Assembly: GCA_017849435.1 (NCBI GenBank) | Contig: JAFIGY010000019.1 | Span: 248,001-312,000 of the forward strand | Length of the DNA stretch: 64,000 bases | Reading direction: 5' to 3' | DNA from: Chitinophaga niabensis | GTDB lineage: Bacteria; Bacteroidota; Bacteroidia; Chitinophagales; Chitinophagaceae | In this document: positions 51,175 through 59,717 of the stretch, piece after piece | Position numbering within the stretch: position 1 is the first letter of the stretch | Layout of the letters: every line of letters starts with the position of its first letter | The notes under the pieces: model-generated | Seen by the model: only the letters and a program-made list of their open reading frames with translations | Databases searched by the model: none | Told to the model about the DNA's origin: nothing | Translations under genes and position numbers: made by a program

Positions 51175-52158
51175 TTATTGGTTACATCGTTGTCCTTTAA
51201 AGACAACCATTTTCTCTCTATCATGTATTTCATAACGGATGTCACTCACCTGGTATAATACATCCAGCAATTCCCGGAGGGATACGGTGTTTTCAAAGGT
51301 TGCCGAGTACCGGCATGCCTTCAGCGCCGCATGTTCAAAAACTATCTTGTATCCGTACCATCTTTCCAGTGTGTTGGCAATTTCTAACATAGTGGTGTTG
51401 TCAAACAGCAATAGCCCCTCTGTCCATGCAGGCGGGGCGTCCGTTGTCATGGGGGTTGTAAATGCTTCGCCACTGTTGGTTGCGTACCGCATCTGCTGTG
51501 CCGGCATCAGCAGGCCTAATACACGTTGGGCCGCGCTGATGGACACTTTTCCCGTAAGGAGCGATATGGTAACGGTATCCGCACCGGCGTAAGCGTTAAC
51601 ATTAAAGGATGTACCCAGCACCTTAGTTGTAATACCCTGGCTGTGCACCAGGAAAGGCCGCCTGCTTTCGGACCTCACTTCAAAATAAGCCTCTCCAGAA
51701 AGTATGAGTTCTCTTGCCGTATCGGAGAAATTTTGACGGAATTTTATTTCGCTTCCGGCATTGAGCCATACAATTGAACTGTCTGGCAAGGTCACCTGTT
51801 TCACGCGCCCTTGCCCGTTTTGAATACTTACCATCGTCACCGCAAACGCCGGCCTTAGCAGGTAATACCCGATGCTCCCGATGGAAAACAGCAAGGCCAG
51901 TCCTGCCGCTACCTTAGCCCAGGAAAATGGTCTTATTCTGGCCGCAGGCTGCGGAACAGGCGGAGTATTGAGACGCTGCCTGATAGCCTGCCAGCTCCGT
52001 TGCTCAGACGCGCTGATCCCGTCTCTTGCCCCCTTATAAAATTCTTCCGGCAGGCTGTCAAATGCCTCATACCAGGCCTCTACTTCTCCACGTTCAGCTT
52101 CTGTAGCGATGCCCAGCAGGTATTTCTCTATTAAAAGCGTTAGCCTTTGCTCATTCAT
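51175..52158 (-). CDS. FecR-family anti-sigma factor
   Basis: 327 residues from ATG 52158 (MNEQRLTLLIEKYLLGI); an earlier ATG at 52182 adds eight residues. N-terminal cytoplasmic part binds sigma, followed by a membrane helix (AKVAAGLALLFSIGSIGYYLL, about 80-100), the FecR domain (VKQVTLPDSSIVWLNAGSEIKF, LSGEAYFEVRS, TKVLGTSFNVNAY) and a C-terminal DUF4974-like domain (MLEIANTLERWYGYKIVFEH). Transmits the SusC STN signal to the divergent sigma factor. Gap to the sigma gene is 183 bases. Confidence 0.94.
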   Translation of the reverse strand: MNEQRLTLLIEKYLLGIATEAERGEVEAWYEAFDSLPEEFYKGARDGISASEQRSWQAIRQRLNTPPVPQPAARIRPFSWAKVAAGLALLFSIGSIGYYLLRPAFAVTMVSIQNGQGRVKQVTLPDSSIVWLNAGSEIKFRQNFSDTARELILSGEAYFEVRSESRRPFLVHSQGITTKVLGTSFNVNAYAGADTVTISLLTGKVSISAAQRVLGLLMPAQQMRYATNSGEAFTTPMTTDAPPAWTEGLLLFDNTTMLEIANTLERWYGYKIVFEHAALKACRYSATFENTVSLRELLDVLYQVSDIRYEIHDREKMVVFKGQRCNQ

Positions 52159-52301
52159 GTGTATAAGTGTTAGCGCTGCCATTGATATTGCAGCAAAACG
52201 GAATTTCCCCCATCCGGTAACAGACTTTTTTCAAAATAGTTAAAAAACAATCAGAAATTTGGAATTATGCATTACCGATGAAAATAAGTGCAGGCATGTA
52301 C

Positions 52302-52331
52302 TTGAAATCTCCTGTAAAGGAAATACTTTTA
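52302..52331 (+). promoter_or_regulatory. Predicted promoter of the FecI-like sigma gene
   Basis: TTG at 52302-52304, 19 bases, then TACTTTTA at 52324-52331, one mismatch from TAnnTTTG. The ATG is only 10 bases after the box, so the mRNA would be nearly leaderless. Confidence 0.45.
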
Positions 52332-52341
52332 AGATATTGAG

Positions 52342-52956
52342 ATGCTATCAACTGTAAAACTGCGAACGATCCGGGACTATACTGCACATACCGACCAGGA
52401 GCTACTCCAACTGATAAAAGGGGATGACATGAAGGCGTACGAAACGTTGTATCGCCGGTACTATGTATACCTGTGCAATAAGGCGTACAAGCGTGTTCCT
52501 ATGCCGGCGGTAGTGGAAGAACTGGTACAGGATGTGTTCGTGAACTGCTGGAATAAACGAGAAAACCTGGAAGCAGATGGAAATGTTGCCGCCTGGCTGT
52601 TTGCTACGCTCCGCAACAAAGTGTTACATGAATTGCGAAGCAGCTATCACCAGAAAGCCAGGCAAATGGAATGGCCCGTCGCCGGGGTAACGGATACGGG
52701 GGCCGACGATGAACTTGATGCCAAAAGCCTGGAAGCAAGGATATTGGGTGTTGTCAACGGTTTACCTCCCCAATGCAGGGAGGCTTTCCGGTTAAGCCGA
52801 TTTGAGCAACTTTCATATAAGGAAATAGCAGTGCGAATGAATATTTCAGTGAAAACCGTGGAGAAACATGTAAGTAAGGCGCTGCAATTGCTGAAGACAG
52901 AGTTGCATGAATATAACTTGGCGCTGGTGCTGTTGTTTTGGGTATTGAGCTGGTAG
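52342..52956 (+). CDS. FecI-like ECF sigma factor (Bacteroidetes family 1)
   Basis: 204 residues. Sigma-2: DQELLQLIKGDDMKAYETLYRRYY, EELVQDVFVNCWNKRENLEADG, VAAWLFATLRNKVLHELR. Sigma-4: LPPQCREAFRLSRFEQLSYKEIAVRMNISVKTVEKHVSKALQ (key ISVKTVEKHVSKAL). Fits the family paired with FecR in Bacteroidota PULs. Here it is divergent from FecR rather than in the same operon. Confidence 0.94.
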   Translation: MLSTVKLRTIRDYTAHTDQELLQLIKGDDMKAYETLYRRYYVYLCNKAYKRVPMPAVVEELVQDVFVNCWNKRENLEADGNVAAWLFATLRNKVLHELRSSYHQKARQMEWPVAGVTDTGADDELDAKSLEARILGVVNGLPPQCREAFRLSRFEQLSYKEIAVRMNISVKTVEKHVSKALQLLKTELHEYNLALVLLFWVLSW

Positions 52957-53407
52957 TTTTAAACCCTTCAACCATTCCCTGAATAATTGTGTACTGTCAT
53001 TCAATCTCATTTCCTCCCCTATCATTGGCATTGCCAGCCGGTATGGCCCGGAATGCAATAAGGCACTAATTTGTATCAACAGCTCACATTAATCACCAGA
53101 AAATTGATGTGCTGATGGACCGGGAAAGATAATTCCGTGAAAAAATTATCTGTAAACAGTTCCACATCGCTACCTTGCCCAAACAACACGATACTGTCAG
53201 GTTTTTCATTATCGAAGGATTGCTCCCTGCTGTCAAATCTCAATGTTAATCTATCAGTTGAAGCAATGGCCGGCCACCTTTTCAACAGGAGATACTGTTC
53301 AAGCTTGCAGTGATGTAAACACAGGCGAGCTATTATCAGGTTCGCCAGCGCTATTTTCTCTATAGAGGCGCATCTAATTTACAATTAAAAGAGTGTAACC
53401 ACATGCA
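52957..53407. other. Gap (451 bases) with no supported gene
   Basis: A minus-strand frame open from about 53370 to 53076 contains no family I recognise (fragment LLKRWPAIASTDRLTLRFDS) and has no clear start. It may be a remnant linked to the decayed element at 53408-54630. No RNA gene or terminator seen. Confidence 0.4.
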
Positions 53408-53692
53408 GTGGCCATTGATCCCCGAGTTACAGGAATTTGGTGTATCTACAATGGAAAAAGCCCAGTATCTGTGAAGCAGGGGCATATTCGGCAAGTTGCC
53501 AAAATCGGGCGCACTACTTATCACAAGTGCATGAAAGAATTGGAAGGGTTCGGCTATATTAAGTATGTACGGTCCTATAGTCCGATTTTAGGCAGCTTAG
53601 TTTATTTGGTGGAGCTGGGTAACCCAAGACGATTTACAAAACAGATAAAGCCCGTAAGGGCTTTGTCTGTTTTAGACAAATGGAAACCGTAA
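53408..53692 (+). pseudogene. Winged-helix DNA-binding protein fragment of a mobile element
   Basis: An ORF of 94 codons with a GTG start, reading VKQGHIRQVAKIGRTTYHKC, MKELEGFGYIKYVRSYSPIL and GSLVYLVELG. This matches the C-terminal helix-turn-helix/wing of small regulators found in Bacteroidota conjugative and recombinase elements. The usual N-terminal portion (about 60 residues) is not present in frame, so it is likely truncated. Its neighbour, a broken serine recombinase gene, supports a decayed element. Confidence 0.5.
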
Positions 53693-53855
53693 AAAATTAT
53701 TCAAATTGTAGTATAAGATGGAAAATGTGGAAGCTGGTAATGAAAATTTAGACGATGCAATAAAAAAGTCGGAGGATATAATCAAGGCGGGAAAAGAGGA
53801 AAACTAATCCGTCTTATCATTGAAATTATTGTAAAAGTAACTTTAAAGAAATACT

Positions 53856-54630
53856 ATGAAGAAAGCGATTAGATATTTAAGATTTAGCCATATTGGGCAA
53901 AGCAATGGCTCTATTGAACAACAAGAACTTTATACCGATCAATGGTTAAAATTCAATAAAGTAGATTTGGTGGATACTTTTATTGATCGGGGAAGAGTGC
54001 GCGGACATTTGACTACCCTGATTTCAAAAAATTAAGGGATTTTATTGCCCGGCAACACCGGTTAGTGGATTACCTGCTTGTTAATCAGATGGACAGATTC
54101 AGCAGGGATGTAGGTGAGGCGATAAGCCTCGTTAAAAAGTTTCAGTACACTTATAATATCCAGGTTGTTAGTGTAACGGAAGGGATTACCTTCGATTATG
54201 AAACACCAGGCAGTTTTTTTGTGCAGGGTTGCAATTGTTACTAGCTGAGGAAGATAATATCAACCGAAGCATTAAGGTAAAAGGAGGTCTTTACACCGCG
54301 AAGGCCAAAGAGGGACGATATGTTTACACGAATCCTCCTTTGGGCTATCGCAAAGAAGGTGAAAGAAAAGAAAGGCGCTTGTTTGTTAATGAACAGGAAG
54401 CTAAAATTGTCCAATTTATTTATGATGCGTATTTGCGGGAGGTGCCTTTATATATTATTAAGCAGGAATCGCAGAAACTTAGATTTAAACCTACAGGCAA
54501 TACATGAGTAGAAAGGGTGCTGACCAATCCTACCATGAGACGGTTGTTTGCTGACAAGAATTGGGGGCAAAGGAATGAATCGCGTCACCTCCGGAAACAA
54601 AAAATACAAAGCAAGTTTGCCCGCTTCTGA
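53856..54630 (+). pseudogene. Serine site-specific recombinase, broken by frameshifts and a stop
   Basis: The resolvase-type catalytic domain starts MKKAIRYLRFSHIGQSNGSI at 53856. The frame is lost near 53993, continues in a second frame as KSARTFDYPDFKKLRDFIAR, QMDRFSRDVGEAISLVKKF and VVSVTEGITF, and changes again near 54228 to LQLLLAEEDNINRSIKVKGG and LYTAKAKEGRY. A TGA at 54505-54507 interrupts VERVLTNPTMRRLFADK, which runs on to 54630. The reassembled protein resembles the serine recombinases of mobile elements (Resolvase plus recombinase domains). At least three lesions, so inactive. Confidence 0.85.
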
Positions 54631-54635
54631 AAACA

Positions 54636-54654
54636 AAAATGCCCCTTACGGGGC
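54636..54654 (-). terminator. Rho-independent terminator of tRNA-Ser
   Basis: Minus strand GCCCC-GTAA-GGGGC (54654-54641) followed by ATTTTTG. Five-pair GC stem with four-base loop, 15 bases after the mature 3' end of tRNA-Ser. Confidence 0.75.
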
Positions 54655-54668
54655 TTTATTTGGTGTTG

Positions 54669-54753
54669 CGGAGGAAGAGGGATTCGAACCCCCGGACCTG
54701 TTACAGTCAACAGTTTTCAAGACTGCCGCAATCGACCGCTCTGCCATTCCTCC
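54669..54753 (-). tRNA. tRNA-Ser (anticodon TGA)
   Basis: 85-base cloverleaf on the minus strand: acceptor GGAGGAA (54753-54747) pairs with TTCCTCC near the 3' end (54676-54670), anticodon loop CTTGAAA gives TGA (reads UCA), long class II variable arm, T-loop GGTTCGAATC. The discriminator is G at 54669 and CCA is not encoded. The plus-strand recombinase remnant ends 38 bases away. Confidence 0.95.
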
Positions 54754-54863
54754 GGCGCAAAAGTATAAATCGGATCGAATTAAAAAAAATTTTTTTCGGG
54801 GTAAGTAGTGAAAATGGTTTGAAACACGCTACAGCAAAGGCATTCAGGTTATGGAAAGAAAAT

Positions 54864-54901
54864 AAAAAACCGGCAAACCGCCATCTGGCTGAGTTTGCCG
54901 G
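54864..54901 (-). terminator. Rho-independent terminator of the RND efflux operon
   Basis: Minus strand CCGGCAAAC (54901-54893), 14-base loop, GTTTGCCGG (54878-54870), then six T. It lies about 130 bases downstream of the outer-membrane channel stop. Confidence 0.75.
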
Positions 54902-54934
54902 TACAACCTGATATTTATGAAGAAAGACAACCGT

Positions 54935-55013
54935 TGACAGATGACAGTTACCGTTTGCATTGCTTCCGTTTAACCTGTCTGTTGTTCCGAAAAATGGTAA
55001 CTATCATCTGTCA
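54935..55013. repeat. 18-base inverted repeat downstream of the RND operon
   Basis: TGACAGATGACAGTTACC (54935-54952) and GGTAACTATCATCTGTCA (54996-55013) match at 17 of 18 positions, spaced by 43 bases. It sits between the channel stop and the terminator. It could be a mRNA-protecting hairpin or a REP-like element. Confidence 0.6.
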
Positions 55014-55027
55014 TCGGCGTCCTTCCC

Positions 55028-56446
55028 CTATTGATATCCACCACCCAGCGAACGGTACAGGTCTACCGTTGCGGTCAGGCGTTGGCGGCGGATCTCCACT
55101 TGTGTCAGTTCTGCCTGCAGGCTGTTCCCTTGCGCCGAGATCACCTCCAGGTAATTGGCCAGTCCGCTCCTGAAAAGCAGGCGGGCATTACTCACGGCCT
55201 GTTGCGTGGTCTTCAGCCGGGATGCTGCGATCTGCTGCTGTTCCCCGAGCTTGTCCAGCTGCACGAGCGCGTCGGATACCTCCCGTACGGCCACTGTAAC
55301 GGCCTGCCGGAAACGGATCACTGCCTGGTCCCGGTCTGCTTTGGCCACATCCAGCTGCGTTTTGAGGCGGCGTTGCTGGAATATAGGCTGGGCGATATTC
55401 CCGGCCACGGTGCCAAAAAGGGAATTAGGCATGGAGAACCACTCTCCTATTTTATAGGCATTCAGCCCGCCGTTGGCAGTAAGACTGAGGGAAGGATACA
55501 TGCTGCCCTGCGCTACGCCTACATTCGCGTTGGCCGCTTTCAGGCCGAGCTCGGACGCTTTCACATCCGGGCGATTGCCGATCACTTTCGCGGGAATGCC
55601 TGTGTACAGGCTGTCCCATACCGGCAGCGCGTCGAGGGTCGTATTTCGTGTAACCTTCCCCGGTAGTTGCCCGGCGAGGATACGGATCGCATTTTCCTGA
55701 ATGGCGGCGGCCTGCTCCAGCTGCGGAACGAGCAATTGTGCGGCTTCCTTCTGCGCCACAGCCTGTTGCACGGCCAGTTCCGTTACATCTCCGGCTGCCT
55801 TCTGCATGCGGATCATCTGCACGATGGTATCGCTGAGCGAGATGTTCCTGCGGGCGATGGTCAGCTGTGCATCCAGCATGAGGAGGTTAAAGTAGCTGTT
55901 GGCTACATTGGCGACGATGCCGGTCTGTATGGCTTTGGCAGCTTCGAATGATTGCAGGTAAACAGCCAGCGAGGCTTCTTTCTGCCGGCGGATCTTGCCC
56001 CAGATGTCAATTTCCCAGGAAAGTCCTACCCCGAGGGTATAATCCTCAATATGATTGGTTTTGAGAAAATTTTCCAGGCTCAATCCGTTCAGGCTGTTCT
56101 TGGACGGAATGGTGGTGTTAGCCGTGGCATTGGCGTTAACGGATGGCAGCAACGCCGCTTTGGCCTGTTTTACGTAAGCGGAAGCGGCTTCTATGCGCTT
56201 CAATGCGATCTGCAGGTCAAAGTTATTCGTCAGTGCTTCCCCGATCAGTTGTTGCAGCGCGGGATCCTGGAAGAACTGCCTCCAGGGCGCGGTGGCTACC
56301 GAGCTGTCTGTAGCCGGCGACTGCCCGAACTGCGCAGGGAGCGCCACCTCCGGCCGCCTGAAGTCTTTTCCGACCTTACAGGCGGCAAACGAAGCTGTCG
56401 TGAGTATAGCTATTAATAAATATTTTGAATATTGTGTCATAGTCAT
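55028..56446 (-). CDS. RND efflux outer-membrane channel (NodT/OprM-like lipoprotein)
   Basis: 472 residues, lipoprotein signal (Cys23 in FAACKVGKDFRRP), two OEP repeats with the family pattern APWRQFFQDPALQQLIGEALTNNFDLQIALKR near the N-terminus (key residues PWRQFF, LIGEAL). Last gene of the MFP-RND-OMF operon, 15 bases after the permease stop. Substrate specificity not predicted. Confidence 0.93.
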   Translation of the reverse strand: MTMTQYSKYLLIAILTTASFAACKVGKDFRRPEVALPAQFGQSPATDSSVATAPWRQFFQDPALQQLIGEALTNNFDLQIALKRIEAASAYVKQAKAALLPSVNANATANTTIPSKNSLNGLSLENFLKTNHIEDYTLGVGLSWEIDIWGKIRRQKEASLAVYLQSFEAAKAIQTGIVANVANSYFNLLMLDAQLTIARRNISLSDTIVQMIRMQKAAGDVTELAVQQAVAQKEAAQLLVPQLEQAAAIQENAIRILAGQLPGKVTRNTTLDALPVWDSLYTGIPAKVIGNRPDVKASELGLKAANANVGVAQGSMYPSLSLTANGGLNAYKIGEWFSMPNSLFGTVAGNIAQPIFQQRRLKTQLDVAKADRDQAVIRFRQAVTVAVREVSDALVQLDKLGEQQQIAASRLKTTQQAVSNARLLFRSGLANYLEVISAQGNSLQAELTQVEIRRQRLTATVDLYRSLGGGYQ

Positions 56447-56461
56447 ATGCCTTGATTTTAC

Positions 56462-59400
56462 TTATACAGTTGCTTCTTCCATCTCTTTTTCCATTTCTTC
56501 TTCATAGACCCTTAAACCAGGACGGCCGGTTATTTTTTCCTGTAAGAACTGGAATATAACATACAGCACAGGAATAATAAATACGCCTAATACTACACCG
56601 GTCAACATCCCGCCGATGGCGCTATAACCAATGGAATGGTTACCAATTGCGGATCCCTTCTGCACAAATACCAGGGGTATCAGCCCTACGATAAAGGCAA
56701 ATGAAGTCATTAAGATAGGACGCAGCCTGGCTCTTGCCCCGGCCAGCGCCGATTCAAGCAGGCCCATACCGTTACGCCTGCGCTGCACGGCAAATTCTAC
56801 AATCAGGATGGCGTTCTTTGCAAGCAAGCCTATCAACATGATCATACCAATTTGTACATAGATATTGTTGTCCAGACCGGCAAAACCGATGAAGGCAAAC
56901 ACACCCAGGATACCTGTTGGTATGGTCAGGATAACTGCAAGCGGCAATACATAACTTTCGTATTGAGCCGCCAGCAGGAAGTATACGAATATGATACTGA
57001 GCAGGAAGATGTAAATCTGCTGGTCGCCGGCTTTGATCTCTTCGCGGGTCGCTCCGGTCCATTCGTACCCATAACCATTTGGCAACGCCAGTTTGGCTGT
57101 TTCTTCAATGGCTTTGATGGCATCACCTGTACTATAACCGGGCTTGGGTGAACCATTGATGGTAACAGCATTAAACATGTTGTTGCGGGTCACCGTTTCA
57201 GGACCATATACACGCTTGAGCGTCACCATTGATTTTACCGGCACCATCTCATTCTGACTATTCTTCACGTAAATACCATCGAGCGAGTGGATGTCAGTAC
57301 GATAGGGTACATCAGCCTGCGCTATCACACGATAGTACTTTCCAAACCGGTTAAAGTCCGAAACATAACTGCTACCGTAATATATCTGCAGGGTCTGCAT
57401 CAGATCGCTGATAGATACGCCTAATTGTTTGGCCTTAAAGTTATCCACCTCCACTCTGTACTGGGGGTTGCCGGCGGAGAAAGTGGTGAAGGCCGCGCCG
57501 ATCTCTTTTCTTTGCATCAAAGCGCCGATAAAAGCCCAGGCATTATTACCCAGCTGGTCCAGCGGGCGTCCCAGCTTATCCTGTAGCATGAACTCAAAAC
57601 CGCTCACGTTACCAAAGCCCTGCACCGTTGGGAAGTTAAAGAAGAAGGCGCCGGCATCTTTCAGCTGGCTCGCCGGCCCGTACATCATGCCGGTAATCTG
57701 GTCAATATTTTCAACAGGACCTCTTTGGCCTTTGTCTTTCAGGCGTATAAACCCTGCAGCATAAGGAGATGCGGCAGCATTACTGATGAAGTTAAAACCG
57801 TCCACCGTCCAGGTATGTTTTACCGCCGGGAATTGGCGAAGCATTTGGTCTATTTTTTCTGTAGACTTATGCGTTCTGTCCAAAGAACTGCCCGGTGGCG
57901 TGTTCAGGGCATATAATACGAAGCCCTGGTCTTCTGTGGGAATAAATCCGGTAGGCGCCCTTCTGGCTAATATAAACGCTCCGATTGTTACAATTACAAG
58001 GAGGCCTATGGCAATCACTTTATGGCGGACCAGGAAATTAAGGCTCCTGATATACCGGTTTGTCATAGAGCGGAAAGCGGCGTTAAAGGCATTGAAGAAG
58101 CGGCTTCCAAAGCCTGTCTTCGCGCCATGTTCACCCTCTTCAGCTTTTAAGAACAAGGCACACAGCGCGGGGCTCAGGGTTAATGCATTGATCGCCGAGA
58201 TCATGATAGCAATGGCCAGCGTAAAGGCAAACTGCCGATAGAACACGCCTGCGGGACCCTGCATAAAACCAACGGGTATAAATACCGCCATCATCACCAG
58301 CGTAATGGAAATAACAGCGCCTGATATCTCATCCATTGACTTCAGGGTAGCTTTTCTTGCAGGCCATCGCGTTTGTTCCATTTTGGCGTGCACCGCTTCC
58401 ACCACCACTATCGCATCATCCACCACAATACCGATCGCAAGCACCAGGGCGAACAGGGTCAGCAGGTTGATACTGAAGCCAAACAGCTGCAGGAAGAAGA
58501 ACGTGCCGACAATAGCCACCGGCACCGCAATGGCCGGGATCAGCGTAGAACGGAAATCCTGCAGGAATATGTATACTACAAGGAACACCAACAAAAATGC
58601 GATCACGAGGGTTTCACGAACCTGGTGTATAGAGGCGTCCAGGAAGTCCTTGGCGTTGTACATCACTTCTGTTTTCACGCCATTAGGAAGAGAGGCGGTA
58701 AACCCTTTCAGTAAATGCTCAATGTTGTCAAGTATCTCATTCGCATTGGAGCCGGCCGTCTGAATAATGGCAAAGCCTGCGGCCGGTTTTCCATCCAGCA
58801 GGTTGTTTGCGCCGTAGCTGAGTGACCCGAATTCTATACGGGCCACATCTTTTAAGCGAAGCATGGATCCATCGCTGTTGGCCCTTATGACAATATTCTC
58901 ATAGTCTTCGTTCAGGCTCAGCTTGCCTTTGTACTTCAATACAAATTCAAAGGTTTCTGTGCTGTTTTCGCCCAAACGGCCGGGAGCCGATTCTATGTTC
59001 TGATCCCTGATCGCGTTCAATACATCCTGCGGAGCCAGGTTATTGGCTGCAAGGCGGTCGGGCTTTAGCCAAATACGCATGGAATAGTCTTTGGCGCCAA
59101 AGATCTGCGCCTGGGCTACGCCGGGTACACGTTGTATCTGGGGAATCAGGTTGATCTTGATATAGTTTTGCAGGAATTTTTCATCATACTGTTTAGGGTT
59201 TTCGCTATACAATCCCATGAACATGATGAAACCGTTCTGCACCTTCTGCGTGCTGATGCCCGCCGCTACTACTTCTGCGGGTAACTGGCTGGTGGCTTTG
59301 GACACCCTGTTCTGCACGTTCACGGCAGCAATATCAGGATTGGTCCCCTGTTTGAAATAGACCGTCAAAACCATACTGCCATCGTTATTGGAGTTGGAGG

Positions 59401-59635
59401 TCATGTAGGTCATGTTCTCCACCCCATTCACCGATTCCTCTATCGGGTTAGCCACAGAACGGGCCACTACTTCGGCGTTAGCGCCGGGGTAGGTAGCCGT
59501 CACGGTCACACTGGGTGGCGCGATATCGGGAAACAAAGTAACAGGCAGGGCAAAATAGGATATGATGCCCAATAATAGCAGAATTATGGACACTACCGTA
59601 GAAAGAACCGGCCTTAATATAAATTTTCTTAACAT
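56462..59635 (-). CDS. RND (HAE1/AcrB-like) efflux permease
   Basis: 1057 residues with the full architecture: first helix (VVSIILLLLGIISYFALPV), two large periplasmic loops, helix clusters 2-6 and 8-12. The proton-relay Asp residues lie in VLAIGIVVDDAIVVVEAVHA near 405, and the Lys in the second half in GLLAKNAILIVEFAV near 940. Drives proton-coupled export of drugs or other compounds. Between it and the adaptor gene is a 76-base gap with a nested hairpin. Confidence 0.95.
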   Translation of the reverse strand: MLRKFILRPVLSTVVSIILLLLGIISYFALPVTLFPDIAPPSVTVTATYPGANAEVVARSVANPIEESVNGVENMTYMTSNSNNDGSMVLTVYFKQGTNPDIAAVNVQNRVSKATSQLPAEVVAAGISTQKVQNGFIMFMGLYSENPKQYDEKFLQNYIKINLIPQIQRVPGVAQAQIFGAKDYSMRIWLKPDRLAANNLAPQDVLNAIRDQNIESAPGRLGENSTETFEFVLKYKGKLSLNEDYENIVIRANSDGSMLRLKDVARIEFGSLSYGANNLLDGKPAAGFAIIQTAGSNANEILDNIEHLLKGFTASLPNGVKTEVMYNAKDFLDASIHQVRETLVIAFLLVFLVVYIFLQDFRSTLIPAIAVPVAIVGTFFFLQLFGFSINLLTLFALVLAIGIVVDDAIVVVEAVHAKMEQTRWPARKATLKSMDEISGAVISITLVMMAVFIPVGFMQGPAGVFYRQFAFTLAIAIMISAINALTLSPALCALFLKAEEGEHGAKTGFGSRFFNAFNAAFRSMTNRYIRSLNFLVRHKVIAIGLLVIVTIGAFILARRAPTGFIPTEDQGFVLYALNTPPGSSLDRTHKSTEKIDQMLRQFPAVKHTWTVDGFNFISNAAASPYAAGFIRLKDKGQRGPVENIDQITGMMYGPASQLKDAGAFFFNFPTVQGFGNVSGFEFMLQDKLGRPLDQLGNNAWAFIGALMQRKEIGAAFTTFSAGNPQYRVEVDNFKAKQLGVSISDLMQTLQIYYGSSYVSDFNRFGKYYRVIAQADVPYRTDIHSLDGIYVKNSQNEMVPVKSMVTLKRVYGPETVTRNNMFNAVTINGSPKPGYSTGDAIKAIEETAKLALPNGYGYEWTGATREEIKAGDQQIYIFLLSIIFVYFLLAAQYESYVLPLAVILTIPTGILGVFAFIGFAGLDNNIYVQIGMIMLIGLLAKNAILIVEFAVQRRRNGMGLLESALAGARARLRPILMTSFAFIVGLIPLVFVQKGSAIGNHSIGYSAIGGMLTGVVLGVFIIPVLYVIFQFLQEKITGRPGLRVYEEEMEKEMEEATV

Positions 59636-59654
59636 GATGAGTTCACTTTTTAGC

Positions 59655-59717
59655 TTGTAAGTAAAATCGATTTTGTATGCGATACTTTACAATTAAAGTA
59701 TCGCCTGTTACTTACAA
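59655..59717. other. Nested inverted repeats between adaptor and permease genes
   Basis: Inner stem GCGATACTTT (59679-59688)/AAAGTATCGC (59695-59704), six-base loop; outer arms TTGTAAGTAA (59655-59664)/TTACTTACAA (59708-59717). A palindrome AAAATCGATTTT (59663-59674) overlaps the end of the left outer arm. No T-tract follows, so a role in mRNA stability or stoichiometry is more likely than termination. Confidence 0.8.

Noticed and set aside
53076-53285. 69-codon minus-strand ORF in the gap after fecI
   Set aside because: No start signal, no known domain; could be a remnant, noted only in the gap entry.
53718-53807. 29-codon ORF between the winged-helix fragment and recombinase
   Set aside because: Too short, Glu/Lys/Asn-rich, no family; might be a remnant of the same element but unsupported.
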